Assembly (NCBI RefSeq): GCF_000518545.1
Contig: NZ_JADU01000006.1
Coordinates: forward strand, 62,001-126,000
Length of the DNA stretch: 64,000 nucleotides
DNA from: Hallella seregens ATCC 51272
Lineage (GTDB): Bacteria; Bacteroidota; Bacteroidia; Bacteroidales; Bacteroidaceae
Direction of reading: 5' to 3'
The position numbers and the translations under genes were made by a program. This document shows positions 16,924 to 26,856 of the stretch, piece after piece; within the stretch, counting starts at the first letter, position 1; each line of letters begins with the position of its first letter. The notes under the pieces were generated by a model. The model was not told the origin of the DNA. It was given only the letters and a program-made list of their open reading frames with translations, and ran no database searches.

Positions 16924-17003
16924 CAGGCATGGAGCGTGACTCCTCAAAGAGGAGACGTGTCCTAAAGAGCAGCCCAGCCGCTGAAGATAAATAAGAAAGC
17001 AAG

Positions 17004-19997
17004 ATGATTTCGACCCAACAAGACAAGCTAAAAAGTACAACTGACACCCTGCAAAAAGGATATATCTCTATCAAGAGCACAGAACACCACAACATTGACC
17101 CGGGGCAGCCGCTTCCCTCTCCCAATGGAGAAAGAAAGGGGGAGGCCCCTACCTCACTGTCAGAAGACCGTATTGAGGTCTTCGGCGCACGCGTGCACAA
17201 CCTCAAGAACATTGACGTACAGATACCCCGCAACTCGCTGACGGTCATCACCGGCCTGTCGGGGTCGGGCAAGTCGTCGCTGGCTTTCGACACGATCTTT
17301 GCCGAGGGGCAGCGACGATACATCGAGACGTTCTCGGCCTATGCCCGCAATTTCCTGGGCAACATGGAGCGGCCCGACGTGGATAAAATATCAGGACTGA
17401 GCCCGGTTATCAGCATTGAGCAGAAGACCACCAACAAAAACCCACGCTCTACCGTGGGCACTACAACCGAGATTTACGACTACCTGCGTCTGCTCTACGC
17501 ACGCGCCGGAACGGCCTACAGCTATCTGAGCGGCGAGAAAATGGTGAAATACACCGAGGAAAAGGTGCTCGACATGATTCTGACCGACTACACCGACCGC
17601 GCCATCTACATCCTGGCCCCACTCGTGCGCCAGCGCAAGGGCCACTATCGGGAGCTTTTCGAAAGCATGCGGCGCAAGGGATACCTCTACATGCGCGTGG
17701 ACGGCGAGGTGAAAGAAATCACGCGCGGCATGAAAGTGGACCGCTACAAGAACCACAACATCGAAGTGGTGGTGGACAAGCTGAAAGTGCAGGGCAAAGA
17801 CGATGAGCGGCTCAAGCGCAGCGTGCAGGTAGCCATGAAGCAGGGAGACGGCACGCTGATGATTATGGACAAGGAGACCGCGCAGACGCGCAACTTCTCC
17901 AAACGCCTCATGGACCCGGCCACAGGCCTGTCGTATGGCGAGCCGGCACCCAACATCTTCTCGTTCAACTCGCCCGAAGGGGCCTGTCCCCACTGCAAGG
18001 GACTGGGCTTCGTAAACCAGATTGACCTGAAAAAGGTGGTGCCCGACGACACGCTGAGCGTGCGAGAGGGGGCCATCGCGCCGCTGGGCAAATACAAGAA
18101 CCAGATGATATTCTGGCAGCTCGAGGCCATCCTCAAGAACTACGACTGCGACCTGAAGACCCCGTTCAAGGACATTCCGCAGGAGGCCGTGGACGAGATG
18201 ATGAACGGCACGCTCGAGGATGTGCGCATCGACAAGGACGTGGTGCACACCAGCAGCGACTACTTCGTGGCTTTCGACGGCGTGGTGAAATACTTGCAGA
18301 CGGTCATGGAGACCGACGACTCGGCAGCCAGCCAGAAGTGGGCGGCCCAGTTCCTGGCTGAGACGGAATGCCCGCAGTGCCACGGCATGCGGCTGAAAAA
18401 GGAGTCGCTCTCCTACCGCGTGTGGGACAAGAACATCTCCGAAGTGGCCAGTCTCGACATGGCCGACCTGAAAGACTGGCTCGACCACGCCGAGGAGCAC
18501 CTCGACATGCAGCAGCAAAAGATAGCCCACGAAATCGTGAAAGAGCTGCGCACACGCGTCAATTTCCTGCTCGAAGTGGGTTTGGACTACCTCGCACTCA
18601 ACCGGCAGTCGGCCACGCTCTCGGGCGGCGAGAGCCAGCGCATACGGCTGGCCACGCAGATTGGCTCGCAGCTGGTGAACGTGCTCTACATTCTCGACGA
18701 GCCGAGCATCGGACTGCATCAGCGCGACAACCAGCGGCTCATCAACTCGCTCAAGGAACTGCGCGACCTGGGCAACACGGTCATCGTGGTGGAACACGAT
18801 GAGGACATGATGCGGGCGGCCGACTGGATTGTCGACATCGGGCCGCGCGCCGGCCGCAAGGGCGGCGAGGTGGTGTTCCAGGGAACGCCGGCCGACATGC
18901 TGAAGACCCGCACCATCACCGCCCAATACCTGAACGGCGAGCGCGCCATCGAGATTCCGGCGCAGCGCCGCGAGGGCAACGGCAAGTGCATCCGGCTGTG
19001 CGGAGCGCGGGGCAACAACCTGAAAGGGGTGGACGTGAACTTCCCCCTGGGCAAGCTCATCGTGGTGACCGGCGTGTCGGGCTCGGGCAAGTCCACCCTC
19101 ATCAACGAGACGCTCCAGCCCATTCTGTCGCAGCATTTCTACCGCTCGCTCAAGAAACCGATGGCCTACGACAGCGTGGAGGGGCTCGACCTAATAGACA
19201 AAGTGGTGAGCGTGGACCAGAGCCCCATCGGCCGGACGCCGCGTTCCAACCCCGCCACCTACACCGGCGTGTTCAGCGACATCCGCACGCTCTTCGTGGG
19301 ATTGCCCGAAGCCAAGATCCGCGGCTACAAGCCGGGGCGCTTCTCGTTCAACGTGAAAGGCGGCCGTTGCGAGGCCTGCGGCGGCAACGGCTACAAGACC
19401 ATTGAGATGAACTTCCTGCCCAACGTGATGGTTCCCTGCGAGGTTTGCCACGGCAAACGCTACAACCGGGAGACGTTGGAGGTGCGCTTCAAGGGCAAAT
19501 CCATAGCCGATGTGCTCGACATGACCATCAACCAAGCCGTGGAATTCTTTGAGAACGTGCCCACCATCCTGCCCAAAATCAAGGCCATGCAGGAGGTGGG
19601 ACTGGGCTACATCAAGCTCGGCCAGAGCTCCACCACCCTCTCGGGCGGCGAGAGCCAGCGCGTGAAGCTGGCCACAGAGCTGAGCAAGCGCGACACGGGC
19701 AAGACGCTCTACATCCTCGACGAGCCCACCACGGGCCTGCACTTCGAGGACATCCGCATCCTGATGGACGTGCTCGAGAAGCTGGTGAACCGCGGCAACA
19801 CGGTAGTCATCATCGAGCACAACCTCGACGTCATCAAGCTGGCCGACCATCTGATCGACATCGGACCGCAGGGCGGGCGCGGCGGCGGGCGCGTGCTCGG
19901 CACGGGCACACCCGAACAGGTGGCGCAGAGCACCGAGGGCTTCACGCCGAAATATCTCAAACAAGTGCTGGAAAAAACCAAACGGGGCAAGGCATAA
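17004..19997 (+). CDS. uvrA: Excinuclease ABC subunit A
   Basis: This 997-residue protein is the damage-recognition ATPase of nucleotide excision repair; it loads UvrB on damaged DNA. Two ABC modules are present: Walker [10 protein letters not shown] and GVSGSGKST, signatures LSGGESQR twice, and Walker B ILDEPS and ILDEPT. Zinc-binding pairs are CPHC/CPQC in the first half and CEAC/CEVC in the second. The first 55 residues before [16 protein letters not shown] are an extension not usual in UvrA (about 940 residues). They are encoded partly by a sequence that can fold back on itself (about 17100-17155), yet no later ATG is available before the first ABC module. The stop codon lies in the loop of a terminator hairpin. 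Confidence 0.96.
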   Translation: MISTQQDKLKSTTDTLQKGYISIKSTEHHNIDPGQPLPSPNGERKGEAPTSLSEDRIEVFGARVHNLKNIDVQIPRNSLTVITGLSGSGKSSLAFDTIFAEGQRRYIETFSAYARNFLGNMERPDVDKISGLSPVISIEQKTTNKNPRSTVGTTTEIYDYLRLLYARAGTAYSYLSGEKMVKYTEEKVLDMILTDYTDRAIYILAPLVRQRKGHYRELFESMRRKGYLYMRVDGEVKEITRGMKVDRYKNHNIEVVVDKLKVQGKDDERLKRSVQVAMKQGDGTLMIMDKETAQTRNFSKRLMDPATGLSYGEPAPNIFSFNSPEGACPHCKGLGFVNQIDLKKVVPDDTLSVREGAIAPLGKYKNQMIFWQLEAILKNYDCDLKTPFKDIPQEAVDEMMNGTLEDVRIDKDVVHTSSDYFVAFDGVVKYLQTVMETDDSAASQKWAAQFLAETECPQCHGMRLKKESLSYRVWDKNISEVASLDMADLKDWLDHAEEHLDMQQQKIAHEIVKELRTRVNFLLEVGLDYLALNRQSATLSGGESQRIRLATQIGSQLVNVLYILDEPSIGLHQRDNQRLINSLKELRDLGNTVIVVEHDEDMMRAADWIVDIGPRAGRKGGEVVFQGTPADMLKTRTITAQYLNGERAIEIPAQRREGNGKCIRLCGARGNNLKGVDVNFPLGKLIVVTGVSGSGKSTLINETLQPILSQHFYRSLKKPMAYDSVEGLDLIDKVVSVDQSPIGRTPRSNPATYTGVFSDIRTLFVGLPEAKIRGYKPGRFSFNVKGGRCEACGGNGYKTIEMNFLPNVMVPCEVCHGKRYNRETLEVRFKGKSIADVLDMTINQAVEFFENVPTILPKIKAMQEVGLGYIKLGQSSTTLSGGESQRVKLATELSKRDTGKTLYILDEPTTGLHFEDIRILMDVLEKLVNRGNTVVIIEHNLDVIKLADHLIDIGPQGGRGGGRVLGTGTPEQVAQSTEGFTPKYLKQVLEKTKRGKA

Positions 19998-20007
19998 GCC
20001 TTGCCCC
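19984..20007. terminator. Convergent terminator overlapping the uvrA stop codon
   Basis: GGGGCAAGGC (19984-19993) and GCCTTGCCCC (19998-20007) pair perfectly, with the loop ATAA holding the uvrA stop. The U-rich side (GTTTGGTTTTTT) is on the minus strand, so it mainly ends the transcript of the gene at 20044. Confidence 0.8.
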
Positions 20008-20043
20008 ATACTTGTCAACAGGCGCACGCACCGGCGTGCACCT

Positions 20044-21429
20044 CTACACCGATTGGGTGGCGGACAATTCCGTCACCCTTATTTTTTCCAATGCCTCGCG
20101 GCCTGTCCGGAGGGCGGCCAGCAGCCGCGCTTCCACTTCTGAGCCGGGCATGGCAGGGTCGGAGCCCGCGGCGGGCAGCACGCCCACCAGCGCAGCCAAG
20201 GCCCTGCCCACCGTCATGCCCGACGTGTCGCCGGCCGGCACATAGCCCAGCACCGCGCCGTCAAGTCCCGACAGGCCCGCATCGGCCGGCCCGCGACCGC
20301 CGCCCCGAGGCCCCACGGCCACGCCATAGACCAGTCCGGCCGCCGTCAGCCGTCCCACGCACGCACCGACGCGGCCGGGCGAATAGCCCGTGGCCCGCCC
20401 GATAAGGCCGGGCGTGGCCGGCGAGAGTCCCTGCTGCTGCCGACGGCAAACCACGCCCAACACCACGAGGCACTGCATCAGCCGGGCGGCCACAGAGGGC
20501 TCGGCGGCATCTTCATGGAGACCCAGCTTGAGCAGCTGGTTGGCGTGGCCCAGCTCGGCAAAGCCGATGCAGATGTACCACGAGGCCTGCAGCCAAATCA
20601 TGAAAAGCGGCAGCGCGGCCAGCGATCCGTAGATAATACTGTAGCCGGTGAGCAGCACTTGGATGTGCACATAGACGGCCTGCAGCCCCGTGATGGCCAG
20701 ACTGGCCAGCAGTGCAGGGAACCAAACCTGGCCGAAAAGCACGCGCGTGTTGGGGATAACCATGTAGAGCGCGAGGAAGAAAGCCCACAGCAGCACCATG
20801 GGCAACGCCAGGCCGAAGAGCATGCGCATGGCCGGCGTGAGAATCTGGAACTCGGGCAGCCAGCCCGCCACCGAGTGGAAGAACAGCATCACGCCCGAGT
20901 AGAAGATGATGACGATGGGCACCAGGAAGATGATGGCCGTGTAGTCCACCACCTTGCGCCCCATGCTGCGCTCGATGCGCACGTGCCAGATGTTGTTGAA
21001 CACCTCTTCCACGTTCTCGAACAGCGACACCACGCTCCACATCATCAGCAGCAAACCGATGCCGATAATGATTCCCGTGTGGGTGTAGTCGATGTACTGG
21101 CGGGCCAGCTGCACGATGGCCTCGCCCACCTGGGGCTGGCTGGCAAACACCTCGCGGCACCAGCCGGCGATGCTCTCCTCGAAGCCGAAGCCGCGGCCCA
21201 CGGCAAAAATGACGGCGAACACGGGGATGATGGCCATCATTGTGTTGAACGTGAGCTGGGCCGCAAACTCCCAATGGCGTTTCACGAAGAGCTCCTTGTA
21301 GACCATGTAGAGCCGCTGCAGCAGATAGGCACGCGGCTCCTCGGCGGCCCTGATGCGGCGGGAGTCTTTCATCTCCCGCCGGCACCGGGCCATGAACCGG
21401 GTCAACTGGCGATAGGCTGGGCGGCTCAT
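20044..21429 (-). CDS. YihY / BrkB-family integral membrane protein
   Basis: This is a 461-residue protein with six hydrophobic segments between about 65 and 315. The family landmarks are AAQLTFNTMMAIIPVFAVIFAVGRG, VVSLFENVEEVFNNIWHV and YGSLAALPLFMIWLQASWYICIGFAEL. YihY/BrkB proteins (once wrongly called RNase BN) have no settled function; transport or permeability roles are proposed. The C-terminal part (about 330-461) is a Gly/Ala/Arg-rich cytoplasmic region that could be a winged-helix-like domain (GRATGYSPGRVGACVGRLTAAGLVYGVAV). It starts 11 nt after the metallopeptidase gene on the same strand. Confidence 0.87.
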   Translation of the reverse strand: MSRPAYRQLTRFMARCRREMKDSRRIRAAEEPRAYLLQRLYMVYKELFVKRHWEFAAQLTFNTMMAIIPVFAVIFAVGRGFGFEESIAGWCREVFASQPQVGEAIVQLARQYIDYTHTGIIIGIGLLLMMWSVVSLFENVEEVFNNIWHVRIERSMGRKVVDYTAIIFLVPIVIIFYSGVMLFFHSVAGWLPEFQILTPAMRMLFGLALPMVLLWAFFLALYMVIPNTRVLFGQVWFPALLASLAITGLQAVYVHIQVLLTGYSIIYGSLAALPLFMIWLQASWYICIGFAELGHANQLLKLGLHEDAAEPSVAARLMQCLVVLGVVCRRQQQGLSPATPGLIGRATGYSPGRVGACVGRLTAAGLVYGVAVGPRGGGRGPADAGLSGLDGAVLGYVPAGDTSGMTVGRALAALVGVLPAAGSDPAMPGSEVEARLLAALRTGREALEKIRVTELSATQSV

Positions 21430-21440
21430 GGGCTACGGTA

Positions 21441-24400
21441 TCAGCGCACCACCTTCTTGCCGCCCACGATGTAGATGCCGCGGGGCAGACCTTCCAGACT
21501 CTTGGCATGGCGGCGCACCAGCCGTCCGTCGAGGGTGTAGACGTTGTCGGCAGGGGTTGCCGCGCGCGGCTGCACGTCGCGGATGCCCGCCACCACGTCG
21601 GCCGTCAGGCTGCCATAGTAGTACAGACGGAAGTTGTCGAAGATGGTCCAGTACATGTTGTCGCTGGAGCCGCAGCGAATGCCGAGCCGCAGACTGGCGT
21701 CGTCGGCCTCGAGGTCGGCGAACACCTCATTGTCGTAGAGGCCACGACCGAAGTAGGCACTGGCCGACTGCATGTCGTTGGGGATGTAGGTGGCGGGCGT
21801 GGAGGCCAGCGTCGACTCGCTGCCCACACCCAGCTTGGCCGTCTGGGCGTCGGCCACGGCCTGTTTCACCTTGACGCTCTTGGGGCCGAGATAGAGGTAG
21901 GTCGTCACCTTGTCGGTGCCCGCGGCATAGGCCGTGTAGGCGTCAGCAGCCGATCCCGGCCGCTGGAAAGCCTGGGCCTTGAGCTGATAGCAGCCGGCGG
22001 GCAGGTGCGCAAGGGTCTGGCTGAAGTTGAAGGTGGACTGATAGAACTCGGCCGCCGAGTGTCCGAGTGCCGGCGTTCCGCTCCATCCGTCGAGCTTGTC
22101 CATGCCCGGATTCTGAATCATGAACGTGAGGTCGAAAGGTTGGGCCATGCTCTTCGGTGTGGCATTGGCCAGGAAGTCGAAGCCGGCCGAGCGGGCCTCG
22201 CCAAGCAAGGCCGCCAGCTGGGCCGACGTGGTGGCCGTTGCCTGTTGGGCCTCGACGGCGGCCAGGCGGTCGTCGAGAGCCTGATCGGTGCCGGGAGCGT
22301 CCTCGGTATGGGGCGTGGCGCGCAGTTTCTTCACGAGGGCCACATAGTCTGTCAGCTGGCGGGCATAGCCTGTCATGGCCAGCGTCTCCAGCTCGCCCAT
22401 CTGGCTCTGGTCGAGCACCAACCAGCGTTGGGCCGTGGCGCTGTTGGCCAGACTGTAGGTGGAGGTGCCGACGTCAGAGCCGTTTCTGGCGCTCATGGCG
22501 TTGGGACTCTCCGCGCCTGTGTTGCGAATGATCCAGTAGCCGCGCAGCTTACTGCCCTGAAGCACGTCCTTGCGGCTGCGCATCAGGTGGAACAGCATGT
22601 TGGCCGTGGGCGTGGCAGCCGTCGTCGTGGTGATGGCGGCGGTGGCGGGCACATAGGTCAGATAGCGGCCGGTGCCCACATTGCGGAAGGCGTAGAAGCT
22701 CCGGGCGGGGTCGAAGGTGACGTTCCAGGCCGCACTGTCATTGGCTGCAGCCTCCTCGCCCGCCAGCTCGCGCAGGGCCACGGAGCCGTCTGCACGCTCC
22801 ACCATATAGGCCGAGTAGAGACCGTTGTCGGGCGATTCGTTCTTGAGATAATAGCGTGTGTCGTCTTCCTGGTCGAGGCTGTAGGCCGGCGTGGCAAAGC
22901 CGCCCGAGGGGGGAAGGCCGTCTTCGCCGAAGGCCTGTACCAGCAGCGATTGGATGATGTAGAGGGCATCGGAGCCGTCGTCCTCGAAAGCACCGTTGAT
23001 GCCGTAGGGCCAGAAGTGCATGTTGTCGCCGTTGACGGTGGCCGTTTCGCTGTTATCCCAGAAGCGCAGCACCTCCGTGGCACGGTCGCCGAGCCACAGT
23101 CCACGGTTGCCGTTGGAGCGCATCTCGCCGTCCCACCAGGGGTTGTGGGTGCCCACTCCCACGCCGTGGGCCATCTCGTGGAGCATGGTGCCGGTGCGCT
23201 GATAGCTCGTGTTGGAGCCCACGCGGATGTAGCCGCCGTAGGAGCAGTCGGCCGTGGGCGTGCCGGGATTGTGGCCCACATTGAACGTCACGCCCTGGAT
23301 GGACGTGAGGTTGTTCCACCAGTTCACGGCGGCTTTCATGGCTGCATCGATGCGCGTGCGGGCCTCGGCGTCGCCACCATCGCGCATGGTATAGCCCAGC
23401 CGGCCCTTGGGAATGGTGTAGAATTTAATGACATCGCCATAGCCCACCTGCTTGCCTCGGGTGATGGCATAGGCGCGCATGTAGTAGCGCGTGGCGGGCG
23501 TGAGGCCCTGAATCCAGTAGATGGAGCCTTTGTGGTTCAGAAAATTGGTGGTGCGACTGTCGTTGATGGTGGGTTCGGGACTGGTGCTCCAGCAGAAGCC
23601 CTGCTCCACCACGTCCTTGCCGCTGACCGTGAGCCGTCCGAAGGCCATCGTGGCGCCGCGGGCAAAACGCTTGTTGGTGGTCACCGTGGGTTTCTCGCCC
23701 GTGGGGCTGGCCCAGGAGAAAATCTCGACGGCTTCGGCCAGCTGCATGAGGGCCTCGTTCACGTCGGCCAGCGTGGCCGAGGCGTTGTCGTGCACGGCCT
23801 GGGCCGCTGCAATGGCTGCCCGGAACGTGGCGGCTGCCTCGCCCGTGGCCTCGCCCAGCCGGGCCGTGGCCGCTGCGATGTCGGCGGCGAGGGCCTGCTT
23901 CTTCAGATCCACGTCGGCCGAGCCGATGGGTGTGGTGCGCAACAGGCGCACGTAGTCCAGCGACACCTTGGCCAGATTGCCGCTGCCCTTGTTCACCGTG
24001 GCCAGGAAACCCACCTGGATGCGGCCCTTGGTGGGGGCGGTGAGGGTGAACGAGAGCGTGTCGGGTGTCCACACGCGCACGGCAAATTCGGTGAGGGCCG
24101 ACTGCACGGCCGGGCCGCTGGCCGGAATCCAAGCCACGAGCGAGCCGCCGGGCGTCTTGTCGCCGCCGTTATAGAAAGCCGAGGCCAGCTTGTAACTGCC
24201 GGCCGGAAGCGTCACCTCCTGGTAGAATTTCAGCATCTGGCCCCAGCCGGTGCTCAAGGCGAGCACGCCGCCGGCGGTCGTGCCGTCGTGGGCCGTGGCG
24301 GGCACGGCAGCCCCGTTAAAGGTCTTGGCCGTGCCTATCTGGTAGGTGCCGGTGATGGTGTAGTCCACGGAAATGTCCTTGGTCCATCCCGCGACATCGC

Positions 24401-24566
24401 GGATTTCCTGGGCCACGTTGCCGGTTTCGCCCACGGCATAGTCGTAGCCCGAGTCGAAGTCGTAGTTGTTGAGATAGGCCTCGGAAACGTCGTACAGACC
24501 CTGGGCATGGAGCGACGTACCGCCGCATGCGCAGAGCATGGTGAGGAGTAAAGTTCTAAAAGTCAT
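21441..24566 (-). CDS. Secreted zinc metallopeptidase with C-terminal sorting-type domain
   Basis: This is a 1041-residue exported protein (signal MTFRTLLLTMLCACGGTSLHAQ). Residues about 25-210 are a carbohydrate-binding-like beta domain, and about 285-385 look like a fibronectin III-type module (GYGDVIKFYT at its end). A metallopeptidase-type segment holds HEMAHGVGVGTH at 463-474, an HExxH zinc site with the third His one residue later than in the metzincin HExxHxxGxxH. A further beta-rich region follows, and the last about 40 residues (NVYTLDGRLVRR, GIYIVGGKKVV) are the sorting-type tail common on secreted Prevotella proteins. The substrate is unknown; host glycoproteins are a guess. Confidence 0.8.
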   Translation of the reverse strand: MTFRTLLLTMLCACGGTSLHAQGLYDVSEAYLNNYDFDSGYDYAVGETGNVAQEIRDVAGWTKDISVDYTITGTYQIGTAKTFNGAAVPATAHDGTTAGGVLALSTGWGQMLKFYQEVTLPAGSYKLASAFYNGGDKTPGGSLVAWIPASGPAVQSALTEFAVRVWTPDTLSFTLTAPTKGRIQVGFLATVNKGSGNLAKVSLDYVRLLRTTPIGSADVDLKKQALAADIAAATARLGEATGEAAATFRAAIAAAQAVHDNASATLADVNEALMQLAEAVEIFSWASPTGEKPTVTTNKRFARGATMAFGRLTVSGKDVVEQGFCWSTSPEPTINDSRTTNFLNHKGSIYWIQGLTPATRYYMRAYAITRGKQVGYGDVIKFYTIPKGRLGYTMRDGGDAEARTRIDAAMKAAVNWWNNLTSIQGVTFNVGHNPGTPTADCSYGGYIRVGSNTSYQRTGTMLHEMAHGVGVGTHNPWWDGEMRSNGNRGLWLGDRATEVLRFWDNSETATVNGDNMHFWPYGINGAFEDDGSDALYIIQSLLVQAFGEDGLPPSGGFATPAYSLDQEDDTRYYLKNESPDNGLYSAYMVERADGSVALRELAGEEAAANDSAAWNVTFDPARSFYAFRNVGTGRYLTYVPATAAITTTTAATPTANMLFHLMRSRKDVLQGSKLRGYWIIRNTGAESPNAMSARNGSDVGTSTYSLANSATAQRWLVLDQSQMGELETLAMTGYARQLTDYVALVKKLRATPHTEDAPGTDQALDDRLAAVEAQQATATTSAQLAALLGEARSAGFDFLANATPKSMAQPFDLTFMIQNPGMDKLDGWSGTPALGHSAAEFYQSTFNFSQTLAHLPAGCYQLKAQAFQRPGSAADAYTAYAAGTDKVTTYLYLGPKSVKVKQAVADAQTAKLGVGSESTLASTPATYIPNDMQSASAYFGRGLYDNEVFADLEADDASLRLGIRCGSSDNMYWTIFDNFRLYYYGSLTADVVAGIRDVQPRAATPADNVYTLDGRLVRRHAKSLEGLPRGIYIVGGKKVVR

Positions 24567-24618
24567 ACTATTGTTGGGTTAGATATTGCTGTAGGCCGAT
24601 AGGCGGAGGCGCCGCGGG

Positions 24619-24750
24619 GCGATGCTGCGGGCTTTGCCGAGCCGTGCTGCGGGCTGCATGGAGCGGTGCCGAAAGCTACACAAGACACAGCTGCGGGTCG
24701 CGTAGAGCCGTGCTGTGGGCTGCATGGGGCGGTGCCGTGGACTGCAATGC
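24619..24750. repeat. 22-bp tandem repeat, six units (array B)
   Basis: Units begin at 24619, 24641, 24663, 24685, 24707 and 24729. Units 2 and 5 (66 bp apart) are nearly identical (GCCGTGCTGYGGGCTGCATG). The array lies in the probable 5' leader of the metallopeptidase gene, between its start and the -7 box at 24766-24773. Confidence 0.75.
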
Positions 24751-24765
24751 CGAAATATTACATGG

Positions 24766-24773
24766 CAAAAATA
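24766..24773 (-). promoter_or_regulatory. Probable promoter -7 element of the metallopeptidase/YihY operon
   Basis: The minus strand reads TATTTTTG with CTTG 20 nt upstream, close to consensus. The resulting leader of about 190 nt contains the array of 22-bp repeats. Confidence 0.55.
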
Positions 24774-24907
24774 CAATAAAAAAGCGTGCCCTCCAAGGAT
24801 TTGCACCATTTTTTATGCCGCAAAGCAGACGGAAAGGCCGCGAATCCTTAGACACAACAACAAAGCAACCTCTTGCCGACCGACAAGTTTTCTCACAGAT
24901 TGCACCG

Positions 24908-24947
24908 CCTATAAAGTCCTATAATATCCTATACCATCCTATAAATT
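24908..24947. repeat. Four tandem 10-bp repeats
   Basis: CCTATAAAGT, CCTATAATAT, CCTATACCAT and CCTATAAATT follow one another exactly, so CCTATA recurs every 10 bp, once per helical turn. No gene starts within 400 bp downstream on the plus strand. On the minus strand the array lies 135-180 bp upstream of the metallopeptidase -7 box. Confidence 0.7.
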
Positions 24948-25006
24948 CAGCCCAAATCGCCCACCGCAGGGGCCAGGCCTCACGGCAAAAACCACATACA
25001 GTCAGG

Positions 25007-25138
25007 ATGAAAACCACACAACGGCAAAATGAATACCCCGCAAACGCAGGACGACGACGGCGCAAACGCCATGCGATTACGCCGTGGCGGCCGGGCGAAT
25101 ACGGCATAAACGCAAAGCCGCGGCGGCATAGTGGTACG
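25007..25138. repeat. 22-bp-period repeats downstream of nuoN (array C)
   Basis: Units begin at 25007, 25029, 25051, 25073, 25095 and 25117; the middle ones share the core seen at 2781 (GCGAYNACGCCGYAAWCGC). A weaker 22-bp rhythm continues to about 25290. The rest of the gap 24774-25299 holds no recognisable gene. Confidence 0.7.
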
Positions 25139-25299
25139 AGGGCTGCAAAGCAAAGGTCAGGGCACCGCGAAACAAAGAAAGAACAACAAAGGCGCGGAGC
25201 ACGCACGACCATAAACCGGCGGAAGAACAACCGAGGAGCAGAGCAGGAACGCCAGCAGGGCGAATCGCACACGACCACGCTTGGGCGGGCGCATAAAAA

Positions 25300-25336
25300 A
25301 GCCTGTCCCGCCTCTGCGACAGAGACGGGACAGGCT
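25300..25336 (-). terminator. Terminator of the nuo operon
   Basis: AGCCTGTCCCG (25300-25310) pairs with CGGGACAGGCT (25326-25336), with an inner CTCTG/CAGAG stem. On the minus strand it is followed by TTTTTTATG. Confidence 0.88.
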
Positions 25337-25363
25337 GACAAAAGCGCAGCAAGGCGCGGCGGA

Positions 25364-26839
25364 CTACATGCCGGCCAGCGTAGCTGCGTGGATCCAGTTG
25401 TAGACATAACTGCACACACCGAAAGCCACAATGCCGAGCGTGCAGACGGCCAAGGCCAGCTTGGTGTTGCTGTGGCTCCGGAATGCGGGCAGCGGATGGT
25501 CGTTGTGCTTGATGAACATGGCTTTCACGATGAGCAGATAGTAGTAAAGACTGACCACGGTGTTGACCAAGGCGATGAACACCACGGCGTAGATGGTGGC
25601 GCCAAGAGTGGTGGACACCTGCGCGCCGTCGACGGCAGCCATGAACGCGAAGAACTTGGAGAACATGCCGGCAAACGGCGGAATGCCGCCCAACGAGAAC
25701 AGCGCGATCGTCATCAGGAACGCCAAACGCGGGTTGGTCTGGTAGAAACCATTGTAGTCGTCCATGTCAACGGTGCCGCCGTTGTGCTCCTCCACCGAGG
25801 CGATGATGGAGAAGACGGCCAGGTTGGCCACCACATAGATGAGCACGTAATAGCTCAAGGCCGTCACGCCCATGGCCGTGTCGCCCACCACAGCCAGCAT
25901 GATGTAGCCGGCTTGGGAGATGGAACTGAAAGCCATGAACCGCTTGAGGTCTTTCTGGTGGATGGCGAAGAGGTTGGCAACGGTGATGGAAAGCACGATG
26001 ACTATCATGAGCATGTACTGCCAATACTCCACCATCGGGGCGAAAACTTTCATCAGCACGGCGCAGAGCGCAAAGGCGGCGGCGCCCTTGGACACGACGC
26101 TCAGATAGCCGGTGACGGCCGTAGGCGCACCCTGATAGGTGTCGGCCGTCCAGAAATGGAACGGCACGAGCGAAATCTTGAAGCCCAAGCCGCTGAAGAA
26201 GAACACCATGCCCGCAATGGTGAGCGGGGTGGCCGAGAGCTTGAGCACGGCGTCGTCGAAGTAGAGCGTGCCGGTGGCGCCATAGAGAAAACTGATGCCA
26301 TAGAGCATCACGCCGCTGGAGAACGTGGCCGTGAGGATGAACTTGGCGCCGGCTTCGGCCGAGTAGTGGCGGTACTTATCGAACGCCACGAGGCACGCCA
26401 TGGGCACGGAAGCCATTTCCAAACCGAGGAAAAAGAGCAGGAAATGGTTGGCGCTCACCATCATGTTCATGCCCAGCAGGGTGGCGATGACGAGTTCATA
26501 GAACTCGCCCTCCTTGAAGCTGGTGTCGTCGCGCTGCAGCCACTCGCGCGCCTGCACCACGACAATGAGAGTGCCGAAAGCCAGGATGGTCTTGATGACA
26601 CCGATGGCAGGGCCCGTGGCATACATGCCGCCAAAGGTGGTGGCGGCCTCCGTGGGGAAGATGTTGATGAGGATGTGGGCCACGAACATCACGCACACCA
26701 GCGGGTTGAACCAGCGGCGGTCGGCGGGCACGCCGGACTTGGGTGCCGTGAAAAGGTCGGCCAGAAAGACGATAACCAGCATGGCCATCAGCGTGACCTC
26801 GGGTATCATGTGGAGGAATTGACTATAATCGATATGCAT
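25364..26839 (-). CDS. nuoN: Complex I subunit N
   Basis: This 491-residue, 14-helix antiporter-like subunit is part of the membrane arm that pumps protons. Key features are the conserved [18 protein letters not shown] (about 130-147, with the essential Glu), [30 protein letters not shown] (about 226-255, with the channel Lys) and a late [17 protein letters not shown]. The length is normal for NuoN. It is the last gene of the operon, 17 nt after nuoM, and is followed by a strong terminator at 25300-25336. All ten nuo genes are on the minus strand. Confidence 0.95.
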   Translation of the reverse strand: MHIDYSQFLHMIPEVTLMAMLVIVFLADLFTAPKSGVPADRRWFNPLVCVMFVAHILINIFPTEAATTFGGMYATGPAIGVIKTILAFGTLIVVVQAREWLQRDDTSFKEGEFYELVIATLLGMNMMVSANHFLLFFLGLEMASVPMACLVAFDKYRHYSAEAGAKFILTATFSSGVMLYGISFLYGATGTLYFDDAVLKLSATPLTIAGMVFFFSGLGFKISLVPFHFWTADTYQGAPTAVTGYLSVVSKGAAAFALCAVLMKVFAPMVEYWQYMLMIVIVLSITVANLFAIHQKDLKRFMAFSSISQAGYIMLAVVGDTAMGVTALSYYVLIYVVANLAVFSIIASVEEHNGGTVDMDDYNGFYQTNPRLAFLMTIALFSLGGIPPFAGMFSKFFAFMAAVDGAQVSTTLGATIYAVVFIALVNTVVSLYYYLLIVKAMFIKHNDHPLPAFRSHSNTKLALAVCTLGIVAFGVCSYVYNWIHAATLAGM

Positions 26840-26856
26840 AATTCTGGTTTTGGAGG

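Noticed and set aside
21507..24551. A plus-strand open frame of about 1000 codons
   Set aside because: It is the antisense shadow of the metallopeptidase gene; composition is Val/Gly/His/Arg-rich with no family match and no start signal.
24785..24811. A tRNA-like 3' end on the minus strand (GGTGCAAATCC with an acceptor-like AGGGCAC)
   Set aside because: No matching acceptor 5' strand, anticodon arm or D arm was found, and the T stem does not pair to five base pairs.
24567..25363. A protein gene in the 800-bp gap between the metallopeptidase and nuoN
   Set aside because: Open frames here consist of translated 22-bp repeats rich in Arg and Ala, with no start signal or family features.
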